The translations under genes were made by a program, and so were the position numbers. From JBAIYU01 sp036763085 (lineage in GTDB: Bacteria; Bacillota; Negativicutes; DSM-1736; Dendrosporobacteraceae): a DNA stretch of 64,000 bases. Below, one piece after another: positions 8,389 to 17,104 of the stretch. The notes beneath the pieces were generated by a model. The model was not told where the DNA came from. It was given only the letters and a program-made list of their open reading frames with translations, and did not search any database. The stretch's first letter is position 1. Each line of letters opens with the position of its first letter. The stretch is from the NCBI RefSeq assembly GCF_036763085.1, contig NZ_JBAIYU010000022.1, positions 1-64,000 on the forward strand, read 5' to 3'.

Positions 8389-9864
8389 TTACGTACCACA
8401 AAAGGTTCGATAAGGGCGGTCTGAAGACTCAGGAAGTATGGTGTAATCAGCTTGTTCGGTAGAGTGTGCGTAGGGAGCTGCAAGAACCTCAAGGAGGCGA
8501 TGCATTAAGCTAAAGTCGTCATGTTTGACTGCAGCTTCTAATGCAGATTCTACCAGGTGATTTCGGGGAATCACCGCAGGGTTGGAGCTCTGCATCAAAT
8601 CAAGTATAAGTGATTTAGATTCATGCTGCCTGCCTATTCTCGCCTTCCACAACTCGTACCACTTAGTAAATTCTTCAACGGCAATAAGGGTGGTATCTTC
8701 TGGCTTATCGAGAGCTAATGCCCGGAAAGTATTAGTATAGTCCGCACGGTTCTTTTGCAGTATGCCTAGGAGGTCTTGGATTAATGCTTCATCTTGTGAT
8801 TCATGGTTAAATAATCCTAGTTTTGCTCTCATTCCAGTAAGCCAATTGTTGTGATATATCTCGTTAAAACCAGCTATAGCGTTCTGAGCAAGTTTAATGG
8901 CTTCCTCTGGATCGCTGTGCAGCAATGGCAAAAGTGTCTCGGCAAATCGAGCAAGATTCCAGCCAGCAATATAAGGTTGATTACCATAAGCATAACGTCC
9001 ATGTGCATCAATGGAACTAAAGACCGTTGCAGGATCATAAGTATCCATAAAGGCGCAAGGACCGTAATCAATAGTCTCACCACTAACCGTCATGTTATCT
9101 GTGTTCATGACTCCGTGAACAAAGCCAACCATCTGCCATTTCGCAATAAGTTCAGCCTGACGATTAATTACCTGTTTCAGCAAATAAACATATCTATTTG
9201 CATCGTCTACTGCAATAAGTGGGTAGTGACGCTCAATTGTATAGTCAGCCAATACCCGAAGATCTTCAATACTGCCCCATTTTGCTGCATATTGAAAAGT
9301 ACCGACACGTATATGGCTGGCAGCCACACGGGTTAAGATAGCGCCAGGCTGCTCTGATTCACGTTGTACTATTTCACCAGTTGTTATTACCGCTAGACTG
9401 CGAGTAGTGGAAATACCAAGAGCATGCATCGCTTCACTTATAATGTATTCACGCAGCATTGGTCCAAGGGCTGCTCTACCATCACCTCGGCGTGAGTAGG
9501 GAGTTCTCCCTGAGCCTTTTAGCTGAATATCATACCGTTCGCCTTTAGGGGTGATCTGCTCACCAAGCAAAACTGCCCGTCCATCACCTAACATCGTAAA
9601 ATTACCAAATTGGTGTCCGGCATAAGCTTGAGCTAACGGTGAAGCGCCATCAGGAACATGATTACCTGCAAGTATTGCAGTACCATCAATACTTTGTAGA
9701 AACTCTACATCTAACCCTAAAGACGCAGCCAAAGAATTATTAAGAATTGCTAACTTCGGCGAGGGTACAGGCGTAGGATTAATAATGCTAAAAAATGAGT
9801 GAGGCAGCCGAGCATAAGTGGTGTCGAAGTTCCATCCTGTCTTTATTATTGTTTCCAATAACAT
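8389..9864 (-). CDS. selO: Protein adenylyltransferase SelO (YdiU/UPF0061)
   Basis: About 491 residues, the usual length of bacterial SelO pseudokinases, which transfer AMP to Ser/Thr/Tyr residues of redox proteins. Visible hallmarks are the QLKGSGRTPYSRRGDGRA nucleotide-binding loop, the catalytic HGVMNTDNM segment, and DYGPCAFMD replacing the kinase DFG. A Cys lies at the antepenultimate position (TFCGT), where eukaryotic SelO carries selenocysteine. Two adjacent ATGs exist (9867, 9864); the second is better spaced from AGGAG. It is monocistronic and ends at its own terminator. Confidence 0.93.
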   Translation of the reverse strand: MLLETIIKTGWNFDTTYARLPHSFFSIINPTPVPSPKLAILNNSLAASLGLDVEFLQSIDGTAILAGNHVPDGASPLAQAYAGHQFGNFTMLGDGRAVLLGEQITPKGERYDIQLKGSGRTPYSRRGDGRAALGPMLREYIISEAMHALGISTTRSLAVITTGEIVQRESEQPGAILTRVAASHIRVGTFQYAAKWGSIEDLRVLADYTIERHYPLIAVDDANRYVYLLKQVINRQAELIAKWQMVGFVHGVMNTDNMTVSGETIDYGPCAFMDTYDPATVFSSIDAHGRYAYGNQPYIAGWNLARFAETLLPLLHSDPEEAIKLAQNAIAGFNEIYHNNWLTGMRAKLGLFNHESQDEALIQDLLGILQKNRADYTNTFRALALDKPEDTTLIAVEEFTKWYELWKARIGRQHESKSLILDLMQSSNPAVIPRNHLVESALEAAVKHDDFSLMHRLLEVLAAPYAHSTEQADYTILPESSDRPYRTFCGT

Positions 9865-10183
9865 CATAGCTCCTTTCTTTATAGGCTCCTATATTTTTTC
9901 TTACTCAAAAACAGCTATTACGATCTCCTTATATGAGCTATCTACCTTCATAATTCTCACAGTATAAGTCTTCTTTTAGTGTTGCCTGCAGTAACTAATT
10001 ATACTCTTTAGTCAGAACGCAAATACAATTTAGGATTTCTCAACGTATTTGATTAGTGAAAAAACACCTGCAATTATACTCAAAAATCTTAATAGTAATT
10101 CAGATTTTATCTGATAGTTTAGTTGTTTTAATAGTGTGATAATTTAGATGTAGATAAGTTCACTTGGGAAGGAGAATTCTTTT
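9865..10183. other. Divergent intergenic region between selO and the MFS operon
   Basis: About 320 AT-rich bases holding the promoters of two divergent transcripts. I see no confident -35/-10 pair, riboswitch or repeat. A strong ribosome binding site (GGGAAGGAG, 10165-10173) at its right end serves the 30-residue ORF. Confidence 0.4.
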
Positions 10184-10276
10184 ATGGATGTCTGGGAAGA
10201 GCTTTCTAACAAAATGTTGTTAAGCATTATCCAAGAAAACAAATTTACAGAAAAAAGCGAGGTGAATTTAAAGTGA
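10184..10276 (+). CDS. 30-residue ORF translationally coupled to the MFS gene
   Basis: ATG at 10184, nine bases after a near-perfect GGGAAGGAG. It encodes 30 mostly helical, amphipathic residues (beginning MDVWEELSNK). The TGA stop (10274-10276) overlaps the GTG start of the transporter (10273-10275) as GTGA, and the transporter's GAGGTG ribosome binding site lies inside this ORF. Terminating ribosomes could therefore re-initiate on the transporter. The peptide might be a leader or a small protein subunit; nothing in its codons suggests an attenuator peptide. Confidence 0.6.
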   Translation: MDVWEELSNKMLLSIIQENKFTEKSEVNLK

Positions 10277-11658
10277 AACCTGAAGTGAAAAATGAAACTC
10301 CAAGAGGTAATGGCTTACTGGATTTATTCTGGAGCGTATTTGCAACCGGCCAAGATAAACCGCCAATGTCGGATGATCAAGGAGTAATTACAAAAACTTT
10401 TAATAAATACCGCTGGCAAGTTTTCTCCTCAATCACCATGGGTTATGCCCTGTTTTATGTTTTACGTCTTAATTTTTCCGTTATCAAAAAACCACTTATG
10501 GCAGCCGGCGTACTAAATGCGCAGCAATTAGGTATAATGGGTTCCGTATTCTTCGTTACTTATGGGCTCGGCAAGTTTGTTAACAGCTTTTTAGCTGATA
10601 GGATGAACAACAAACGGTTCTTTGCTCTCGGTCTTTTCTTATCTTCTATTGTAACTGTGCTTATGGGTTTTTGTAATCAGTTCACCCCGCTGGTAGTGCT
10701 TTGGGGTATAAACGGCTGGTTCCAATCCTTCGGCGCTGGTCCTTGTATCGTTTCTCTAAATCAATGGTTTAGTAATAAAGAGCGTGGTACCTTCTACGGC
10801 ATTTGGTTTACTAGTCACAATCTAGGAGCAGCCTTCACGTATGTAGCTACCGCTACTATCGTAACAGCATATAGCTGGAAATTAGGCTTTATCATTCCTG
10901 GTATCTTTTGTCTAGTTGGATCTCTCCTTATTTATTTCTTTATGCATGACCGTCCTGAAACCTACGGCTTGCCCAATGTTGCAGATTTCAAAAACGACCA
11001 CGCAGCAGTAGTTGAAAAAGAGAAATCAGTTAGTGCCTTACAATGGTCTGTTGTTAAACGCCCAGCTGTATGGATACTTGGTTTATCAAGTCTTTGCTGC
11101 TACATTGCACGTTATGCTATCGAAAGCTGGGGAATAATCTATTTGACTGAAGCAAAGGGCTATACTACTCTTGGTGCCAGCGGAGTATTGGGCGTTATGC
11201 AGTTTGCTGGTATCTTCGGCGCACTTACCTGCGGTCTAGTATCCGATAAATTTTTCAATCATAAGCGAAATATGCCTGCTTTAATTTACGGAGTTCTATA
11301 TGCAGCTTCAATTGCCGCATTTGTATGGGCACCTGCTAACCCTACAACTGATATGGTAGCAATGTGTGTTTACGGATTTACCATGGGTGCACTAGTATGT
11401 TATCTAGGCGGTCTTATGGCAGTTGATATTTGCCCTAAACGCGCTACCGGCGCAGCAATGGGTATGATAGGCTTATTGAGTTACTTTGGTGCAGCCCTTC
11501 AGGAAGTAGTCAGCGGCTATTTGATTAATGCTCATATGACTATAGTTAACGGCAAAAAAGTTTACGACTTCGCACTTGCCTCCGATTTCTGGGTAGGATC
11601 TGCTGTACTTTCCTTCTTGTTAGCAGCTATGGTTTGGAATGTTAAAGCTCACGACTAG
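10273..11658 (+). CDS. MFS organophosphate:phosphate antiporter family transporter (GlpT/UhpC-like)
   Basis: 461 residues with about 12 hydrophobic segments. Features typical of the OPA family are RWQVFSSITMGYALFYVLRLNFSV near the first span, a GLGKFVNSFLADRMNNKRFF loop and NGWFQSFGAGPC. A longer cytoplasmic N-terminus (about 50 residues) precedes the first span. These transporters exchange glycerol-3-phosphate or hexose phosphates for phosphate across the inner membrane; UhpC-type members act as sensors. The HAD phosphatase 29 bases downstream fits uptake and dephosphorylation of a phosphorylated compound. The GTG start is coupled to the 30-residue ORF. Confidence 0.85.
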   Translation: MKPEVKNETPRGNGLLDLFWSVFATGQDKPPMSDDQGVITKTFNKYRWQVFSSITMGYALFYVLRLNFSVIKKPLMAAGVLNAQQLGIMGSVFFVTYGLGKFVNSFLADRMNNKRFFALGLFLSSIVTVLMGFCNQFTPLVVLWGINGWFQSFGAGPCIVSLNQWFSNKERGTFYGIWFTSHNLGAAFTYVATATIVTAYSWKLGFIIPGIFCLVGSLLIYFFMHDRPETYGLPNVADFKNDHAAVVEKEKSVSALQWSVVKRPAVWILGLSSLCCYIARYAIESWGIIYLTEAKGYTTLGASGVLGVMQFAGIFGALTCGLVSDKFFNHKRNMPALIYGVLYAASIAAFVWAPANPTTDMVAMCVYGFTMGALVCYLGGLMAVDICPKRATGAAMGMIGLLSYFGAALQEVVSGYLINAHMTIVNGKKVYDFALASDFWVGSAVLSFLLAAMVWNVKAHD

Positions 11659-11687
11659 TTATATTTAACTATAGTTAGGAGAAGCAC

Positions 11688-12494
11688 ATGCAACTGAATC
11701 CGGTGTGTTTACAAAAACTAAAGTACTTTGCCTTAGATATGGACGGAACTATTTATTTAGGTCAAAAATTACTGCCAGGCGCAGCTCAATTTTTGAATTA
11801 CCTAACTGAAAGCGACCGCAAGTATGTATTTTTGACCAATAATTCCTCCAAAAACAAACAAAACTATGTTAAGAAACTCCAATCACTTGGTATAAATGCT
11901 AATATTGATCAGATTTTAACTTCTGGTGAAGCTACTGCCTTGTATATAAAAAAAAATAAACCTAATGCTCGTATCTTTTTATTAGGTACACCAGACTTGG
12001 AAGAAGAATTTATATTGCATGGTTTCACCTTGACCAATTCAAAACCTGATTTTGTAGTATTAGGTTTTGATCAGACCTTAACTTACGCCAAGCTAACTGA
12101 AGCTTGTCATCTTATTCGCGAAGGAGTTCCATTTATCGCAACGCACCCAGACATTAATTGTCCAACCGATGAACGCTCAGGATATATTCCTGACGTAGGT
12201 GCTATGCTTGAATTGATTTATTCTTCTACGGGTAAACGTGCAAAAATCATTGGCAAACCCTATCAGGAAATCATCGATGTACTGATTGAAAGACTCGACT
12301 GTAAACGCGAAGAAACAGCGATGGTCGGAGATCGACTGTATACCGATATGAAGATGGCGGAAAACGCTAATATTTGCGGTATATTAGTCTTAAGCGGCGA
12401 AAGTACGCAGACTGATGTAACCAATTCAGAAATTCACCCACACTATATCTTCGAAAGTGTGCGAGAACTTGCTGCAGCATTGCAGCAAGATTGA
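11688..12494 (+). CDS. HAD-IIA family phosphatase (NagD/p-nitrophenylphosphatase-like)
   Basis: 268 residues. Motif I is ALDMDGTIYLG (nucleophile and acid Asp), motif II the TNNSS block, motif III a lysine in KIIGKPYQEI, and motif IV MVGDRLYTDMKMAENAN. This layout with a C2-type cap is the NagD/AraL/PGP group, which hydrolyses small phosphorylated metabolites such as sugar phosphates, glycerol phosphate or nitrophenyl phosphate. It follows the organophosphate transporter with a 29-base gap and its own AGGAG, so it is probably the second enzyme of one operon. The exact substrate cannot be read from sequence. Confidence 0.85.
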   Translation: MQLNPVCLQKLKYFALDMDGTIYLGQKLLPGAAQFLNYLTESDRKYVFLTNNSSKNKQNYVKKLQSLGINANIDQILTSGEATALYIKKNKPNARIFLLGTPDLEEEFILHGFTLTNSKPDFVVLGFDQTLTYAKLTEACHLIREGVPFIATHPDINCPTDERSGYIPDVGAMLELIYSSTGKRAKIIGKPYQEIIDVLIERLDCKREETAMVGDRLYTDMKMAENANICGILVLSGESTQTDVTNSEIHPHYIFESVRELAAALQQD

Positions 12495-12523
12495 CAGTTA
12501 AGTAATTTTATTACAACCATCTT

Positions 12524-12544
12524 AAATACCAAATACCAAATACC
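12524..12544. repeat. Three tandem AAATACC heptamers
   Basis: Three exact head-to-tail copies of a 7-base unit just after the phosphatase gene and before its terminator. This is probably slippage-generated; I see no regulatory meaning. Confidence 0.8.
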
Positions 12545-12576
12545 AAAAAACGATCTACCTCTCATATATACAACTA

Positions 12577-12611
12577 GGTCATCCTCTCTTTTCAGAGGAT
12601 GACCATTTTTT
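12577..12611 (+). terminator. Terminator of the MFS-HAD operon
   Basis: GGTCATCCTCT/AGAGGATGACC, a perfect 11-bp stem with a short pyrimidine loop, followed by ATTTTTTAT on the plus strand. It is a classical rho-independent terminator. Confidence 0.9.
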
Positions 12612-12638
12612 ATCTAAGTACACTTATATAAGATTAAA

Positions 12639-12944
12639 CTATGGTTGCCAACGACATTTCTCCATATCCACACAGCCATCAACGGTAAAAATAATCCCCT
12701 CCGCTTCGAGCATATGCCTCTGTACATCTTTTCCGCCAAAGACGAAGCCCGTAGAAAGTCTGCCGTCTTGAAAAACCACTCTATGGCAAGGTACTTTTCC
12801 TTGATGTGGATTACGGTGTAATGCATAGCCAACAGCGCGTGATGCTCGCCGGTTTCCAACCATTAAAGCAATTTGACCGTAAGTAGAAACTTTCCCTTCA
12901 GGAATTTGGCGAACTGCTTCATAAACCCTATTATTAAAACTCAT
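12639..12944 (-). CDS. MGMT-family protein (alkyltransferase-like)
   Basis: 101 residues, corresponding to the C-terminal DNA-binding domain of O6-alkylguanine-DNA alkyltransferase. The helix-turn-helix segment (GKVSTYGQIALMVG), the arginine finger region (RASRAVGYALHRNP) and the active-site PCHRVV are present. The Cys is kept, unlike the Trp of true ATL proteins, so it could be a minimal alkyl-acceptor repair protein or a regulator in nucleotide excision repair. The N-terminal Ada/MGMT domain is missing. It converges with the plus-strand operon terminator and stands alone. Confidence 0.85.
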   Translation of the reverse strand: MSFNNRVYEAVRQIPEGKVSTYGQIALMVGNRRASRAVGYALHRNPHQGKVPCHRVVFQDGRLSTGFVFGGKDVQRHMLEAEGIIFTVDGCVDMEKCRWQP

Positions 12945-13069
12945 AAATAGTTCAAAATCCTCTCATTAATAAAAGTAACAACTATCCTTCGTTCTTTAAT
13001 CTTATGCTGTGCAATAAATTGATTCTGTAGTTGTTTGATAGTAAGAAAAATGTGTTAAACAGATATCAA

Positions 13070-13834
13070 CTATAAACCCTTTTGCTCAAGAAATTTAATG
13101 AATTTATTATCTGACAATATTTCATTTGTCACAAATTTACCCTCATAAAAGAAACTATATGTCGTGAAAGGTGCGGGAGCATTTTGGGCTTGCTCTTTTG
13201 TCTGATACTTAATCAAAGTAAAGTCAATATTTCTTTGACTTGCAATCTCTGCAATCAAAGGTGCATATTTTTCAGTATGTGGACATTGGTTTGAGTAATA
13301 TAAGACCATTCCTTGGTTATCAACTATCCCTTTTTTACAGCACTTTTTGAAACTCGGCTTATAAGTGCTTTTTTCGAACGGTAAATATAACAATTCAAAG
13401 TGCGGCTCTGCCGTGTCACATACTTCAAAACCTTTATATTTCAAATATTCAGGATCTGATAAAAACGGCATTTTCTTTTTTGACGAAAGAACAACAATAC
13501 CTTTTTTACATTGCAGCTTTGCATCACTTATACATTCTTCTAGCAATTTGTTAGCATATCCTTGCCCTTTAAACTTCCCTGAAACCCAAAAACAATTAAT
13601 AAACATATATTCGTCTGCTATTATTGGAACCCACGCATTTTCTGCAGGTATATATTCAATAAAAACCTTACCACGAACATTAAGCTTCTTGAAGACAATC
13701 CCATCGTTATAGCGCTCACTTAACCACGCTTTTTTAGATGAAACACAAAATTCGCCTTTTTTATCTGTAATCGCACAGCAAATGTGCTCGTTATCAATAT
13801 TACTGCTATTAACACTTATAATATCCATTTTCAT
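13070..13834 (-). CDS. GNAT acetyltransferase with C-terminal YoaP-like domain
   Basis: 254 residues. The first 150 form a GNAT fold with the acetyl-CoA loop CFWVSGKFKGQGYANKLL and the strand GIVVLSSKKKMPFLSDPEYLKYKGF. The last about 90 residues look like the thioredoxin-like YoaP domain (VLYYSNQCPHTEKYAPLI, with only one Cys kept in that segment, then FTLIKYQTKEQAQNAPAPFTTYSFFYEGKFVTNEIL). The order matches Bacillus YoaP. The substrate is unknown. It is preceded by a good GGGGAGG-type site on the minus strand and surrounded by unrelated single genes. Confidence 0.8.
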   Translation of the reverse strand: MKMDIISVNSSNIDNEHICCAITDKKGEFCVSSKKAWLSERYNDGIVFKKLNVRGKVFIEYIPAENAWVPIIADEYMFINCFWVSGKFKGQGYANKLLEECISDAKLQCKKGIVVLSSKKKMPFLSDPEYLKYKGFEVCDTAEPHFELLYLPFEKSTYKPSFKKCCKKGIVDNQGMVLYYSNQCPHTEKYAPLIAEIASQRNIDFTLIKYQTKEQAQNAPAPFTTYSFFYEGKFVTNEILSDNKFIKFLEQKGL

Positions 13835-13917
13835 TTTTCCTCCCCAGATTTAATATAAAGAACGGATATCTGCATTATTCGCATACGAACTATTTGATAG
13901 TCCACAATTATGAAAAA

Positions 13918-14187
13918 TCATCTACCGGCCTTGTCACTAATCTTACTGCCATTAAATAAAAACCTTATAATAGTCAGGACTTGAGAAGGTATCATATTAT
14001 CTTCATAGCCTAACCCCTTAACCTCAGTCAATACACATTCCTGCATTTCCTTAGTAAGCACTGTTAAACTCTTAATCTCCGAAACAACAGATTTTATTTC
14101 TTTATTATCCATCAACGCCAAGATTCTCTGGGCTTTTTCTGCGCCAATTATTATTAGAAAAATGGCCGCTTTTTTTATCGGCTTCAA
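13918..14187 (-). CDS. Stand-alone FliG N-terminal domain-like protein
   Basis: About 89 residues from a TTG at 14187, seven bases after AGGGAGGGG; an ATG at 14229 lacks a ribosome binding site. The sequence KAAIFLIIIGAEKAQRILALM followed by DNKEIKSVVSEI matches the start of the FliG N-terminal domain, which in flagellar motors binds FliF and polymerises. The middle and C-terminal FliG domains are absent and no flagellar genes are nearby. It might be a regulator, a decoy or a relic. A decayed copy of its 3' end and upstream DNA lies at 15495-15665, on the other side of the hexapeptide-repeat gene. Confidence 0.6.
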   Translation of the reverse strand: MKPIKKAAIFLIIIGAEKAQRILALMDNKEIKSVVSEIKSLTVLTKEMQECVLTEVKGLGYEDNMIPSQVLTIIRFLFNGSKISDKAGR

Positions 14188-14394
14188 TATGGGCCCCTCC
14201 CTGTAACTTCCAAATAACAGTTCCAACATTTACTCAGCGTTAAGATGATTTTTTATTAGTTACTGAGCATAATTCTTAAAAACTTTCAATTCCAGCTTTA
14301 TTGCGTAAGCTAGAAATTCCATACTTTTACACAAAGTCCTCTCACATTACTTATTTATATCATTCCGTGTACTATTACTGACCAGAATAAAAAA

Positions 14395-14419
14395 GCACCT
14401 AAACAATAGTCTAGGCGCC
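14395..14419 (-). terminator. Terminator after the hexapeptide-repeat gene
   Basis: GGCGCCTAGAC/GTTTAGGTGC imperfect stem, followed on the minus strand by TTTTTTATT. It lies 78 bases beyond the stop of the gene at 14497. Confidence 0.7.
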
Positions 14420-14496
14420 TTAACCATATATTTTACCTTGAGCTATTCAATCCAGTCTAGATGAAACTCTCATGATCCTCGGATCGATGAGATTAA

Positions 14497-15459
14497 CTAA
14501 AACGCCCAAGCTGGTCTTTCCATCATGGTCACATTCTCACCAACAATCTTTGCTGGAAATCCCTCAACTATTTGATTATCCGAAATAACGCTTCTTTGCT
14601 TAACAACACTCCCCGACTTCACTAAAGTATTTTTACCCAGTACGCTATAGTCGCAGATGATTGAACCAGACTCGATAATAGTTTTAGATCCGATCGTTGT
14701 TCCGTGAATAATACATCCAGGGCCAATCGTGACATCATCCTCAATAATAAGTTCATTATCCGGCAACAGATGTAAGACTGAGTTTTCAAGTATTTGCACA
14801 TTGCTGCCGATTTTAACCGGTCCATGCGAGTTCCCAATAATTCTGACACCAGATGCTACTACCGTATTGCTGCCGATCGTAACGTCTCCAGTGATCTCGG
14901 CAGAATCAAATATAAATGCAGATTGATGAATAACAGGGTATTTGTCCCCAAAGTTATAGATTTTCCCCATTTTATCACCTTCCTTCGGTTCATGTTTTAC
15001 AAGATTCTCTGCCACTAAGCGTAAACTAATATCATTGCCTCTCATCCTTAAAATCACATTTCTATCCTTATCACTCAAGCTTCTGACAAACCTGCCTGGC
15101 CTTCCGATAACAACCGATTCGCTAGGAATCACTGCCCCTGCTGGTATGATTGTGCCTTCGCCGAATATGCACATGTTACCAATCTTAGAGCCCGGAAGAA
15201 ATATAGTACCATTTCCGATCTCACATAAATCACCGATTTGTGCGCCGATGGCAACACATTTGTGTCCAAACACAGTCTTACTTCCAATAGCAATAGGATA
15301 CTCAGGCGTACCTATTAGGACAGAGTTTTCAAGTATCCAAGTTTCATTTCCAATTTTGAATGAGTCATCTTTAGACCGAAGTATCGAACCCTGGGCAACA
15401 TATACATTCTCCCCTAGTCTGATTGTACCAATCAGTCGAGCTGAATCATCTATTCTCAA
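14497..15459 (-). CDS. Duplicated left-handed beta-helix (gamma-carbonic anhydrase/hexapeptide repeat) protein
   Basis: 320 residues made of two tandem LbH domains. The first spans about 1-125 (SARLIGTIRLGENVYVAQGS..., ending PGRFVRSLSDKD). The second spans about 170-310 (SAEITGDVTIGSNTVVASGV..., ending FPAKIVGE). Each consists of six-residue repeats with Ile/Val every sixth position. Single-domain relatives are YrdA/PaaY-type gamma-carbonic anhydrases or acyltransferases of about 170 residues, so this is a fused duplication. A His is retained in the first half (FGHKC) and the second (GNSHGP), but I cannot confirm the three zinc ligands. No partner gene reveals a substrate. Confidence 0.75.
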   Translation of the reverse strand: MRIDDSARLIGTIRLGENVYVAQGSILRSKDDSFKIGNETWILENSVLIGTPEYPIAIGSKTVFGHKCVAIGAQIGDLCEIGNGTIFLPGSKIGNMCIFGEGTIIPAGAVIPSESVVIGRPGRFVRSLSDKDRNVILRMRGNDISLRLVAENLVKHEPKEGDKMGKIYNFGDKYPVIHQSAFIFDSAEITGDVTIGSNTVVASGVRIIGNSHGPVKIGSNVQILENSVLHLLPDNELIIEDDVTIGPGCIIHGTTIGSKTIIESGSIICDYSVLGKNTLVKSGSVVKQRSVISDNQIVEGFPAKIVGENVTMMERPAWAF

Positions 15460-15494
15460 ATTCGCGTAACGCTCCCCTCTATAATCAATTTCAT

Positions 15495-15665
15495 CCTTAC
15501 ACTAATCTTAATGCCATGAAATAGAAATCTCATAATAGTATTACTTATGAAGGTGTCATAGTATGATTAACGCCCTTCAATTTTATCTCTATCGTTTTAG
15601 CTAGAATTTCCACATTCTTATATTAAATCCTCTCATCGTACTTATATTTACAATCCGCTATTATT
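15495..15665 (-). pseudogene. Decayed, internally deleted copy of the FliG-N-like locus
   Basis: Positions 15495-15562 align with the 3' end of the FliG-N-like gene (13927-13998) at roughly 80 percent. Positions 15575-15665 align with DNA upstream of that gene (about 14285-14380) at about 70 percent. The roughly 285 bases between, including most of the coding sequence, are missing. The copy lies in the same orientation on the other side of the hexapeptide-repeat gene, so the unit was duplicated and then eroded. The alignment was made by eye. Confidence 0.65.
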
Positions 15666-15710
15666 TGAAATTATGTTTTCGTATACTGTACCGACAATTC
15701 CTCAATAAAA

Positions 15711-15737
15711 AATCTCATAGACTATGTCTATGAGATT
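15711..15737 (-). terminator. Terminator of the HD-GYP gene
   Basis: AATCTCATAGAC/GTCTATGAGATT stem around a short loop with TTTTTTATTG following on the minus strand. It is about 110 bases past the stop of the phosphodiesterase gene. Confidence 0.8.
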
Positions 15738-15847
15738 ACAACACACATATAAAATTACCGTAAAATAATCGAACCTTAATCCAGGCTATTCCGATTACAG
15801 AGATTAACACTGCCCACTCATCTAATCGCTATGCATTTTTAGCCTTT

Positions 15848-16918
15848 CTAGCGTAAAGTCTCATAGTTGTTAGTTAACTCAATAACTTCTTCTTCAGACA
15901 GAACTCGTGTAATAAATGTTGTCAATTCTTGAATAAGATTAATCTCTGACCATTCATTATGTAATTCTCCGTTTGAGTCTGTCAGTATCATTATTGTCGG
16001 CCTTGCTTGGAGTTTAGGCCGTGCTTCAGTTACTACTCCAATATGACCAGTGTCAAGTACAACAAAAGTTCCTATAGGATATAACGGCGCCTTAGCCAAG
16101 AAAATATTAGCAAGTTCTCTATCCAAGTGAGTTCCACTCATGGCCATTATTCCTTCATATGCCTGATGTGGTAAACATATTTCCTTGTTCTTCGGTCCTG
16201 CCACCATAGTATCATAGGCATCAGCAATTGCAGTAATTCTAGCATATTCATGAATTTGGTTAGCTTGTAGCCCTCTAGGATAACCAGTACCATCATACTT
16301 CTCATGATGCTGGAAGATAATATGACCTGAAACGACGGAATATCCACGTAGCTTACGTGCATAATCAAAGCCTAACTGAGGGTGTTCCAATTCATTTGCA
16401 TCTTCATCCATCAATACTATACCAATATCATGAAGCAATGCACCCATAACAATTTCATGCATTTTAGTTGCGTTATAACCCAAGTCGCTGGCTATAACAG
16501 CTGCCAGCACTGCTACATTTACACAGTGTTTATAAACATAATCTCCTGGAGTAGCTATATTATCCATCCGAATAATTTGATTCTTTCTTATTGTCTCTTC
16601 TATCATTTTAGCCAAGGCAGATACACTACGATACACATCGATGAGCTTACCTTTTTTTGCATCATCGAAAGAATCCTTCAACAACCTAGTTACTTCGGTT
16701 TTCTTCTCTTCAGGTAGAGTCTCTTCGTAAGTTAACCCGATGCGTTCAATTATCGGGTTAGTCACACTCAAACAAAATACACCCATTTTTTGAATTCTTT
16801 CAATATATCGCTCGGTCAACTGGATATTGCTTCCTAGCAATATCCGACCATCTGCAGCAGATAACCGATTATAGGTAGTCATTCCATGTTTTAAATTTTG
16901 AACAGATATTTTTTGCAT
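15848..16918 (-). CDS. HD-GYP domain c-di-GMP phosphodiesterase
   Basis: 356 residues. The N-terminal about 120 residues are an unrecognised beta/alpha region. The HD-GYP core then shows GALLHDIGIVLMDED, SGHIIFQHHEKYDGTGYPRGL and ITAIADAYDTM, so the HD metal site, the HHE and the GYP signature are complete. Such enzymes hydrolyse c-di-GMP to pGpG or GMP in the cytosol. A basic C-terminal segment of about 70 residues follows. The ATG at 16918 (MQKISVQ) is used because TAGGAG lies seven bases before it; the open frame extends upstream without a start signal. A c-di-GMP-I riboswitch is in the leader. Confidence 0.9.
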   Translation of the reverse strand: MQKISVQNLKHGMTTYNRLSAADGRILLGSNIQLTERYIERIQKMGVFCLSVTNPIIERIGLTYEETLPEEKKTEVTRLLKDSFDDAKKGKLIDVYRSVSALAKMIEETIRKNQIIRMDNIATPGDYVYKHCVNVAVLAAVIASDLGYNATKMHEIVMGALLHDIGIVLMDEDANELEHPQLGFDYARKLRGYSVVSGHIIFQHHEKYDGTGYPRGLQANQIHEYARITAIADAYDTMVAGPKNKEICLPHQAYEGIMAMSGTHLDRELANIFLAKAPLYPIGTFVVLDTGHIGVVTEARPKLQARPTIMILTDSNGELHNEWSEINLIQELTTFITRVLSEEEVIELTNNYETLR

Positions 16919-17023
16919 ATTAACTCCTATATTTAACCTTATGTAAAATATTAGTAAGATGCTCTCGTACAAAATAAAAAAAGACAAGCTGCTGCCTGCC
17001 TAGATTAAATGCTATCTACACTA

Positions 17024-17104
17024 ACAAGCAGTCTGGCAATCCTAGATAGTTTATCCTTAGACCCATGACTTTGCGTCCTTACCTTTCGACAAGTTTGCCC
17101 AATA
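17024..17104 (-). ncRNA. c-di-GMP-I riboswitch (GEMM)
   Basis: Read on the minus strand, the region contains the hallmark elements in order. These are GGGCAAAC at its start, a GAAAGG tetraloop-like motif, the strongly conserved GGACGCAAAG, then CATGGGTCTA, and a closing TTGCCAGACTGC. A GC-rich segment and TTTTTTTATTTT (about 17010-16972) follow and probably form the expression platform. The next gene, 54 bases on, encodes an HD-GYP phosphodiesterase, so the second messenger would regulate its own degradation. Exact ends are estimates. Confidence 0.85.

Noticed and set aside
12524..12544. Three short tandem repeats as a possible CRISPR start
   Set aside because: The unit is only 7 bases with no spacers. 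No CRISPR array or cas gene is visible anywhere in the window.
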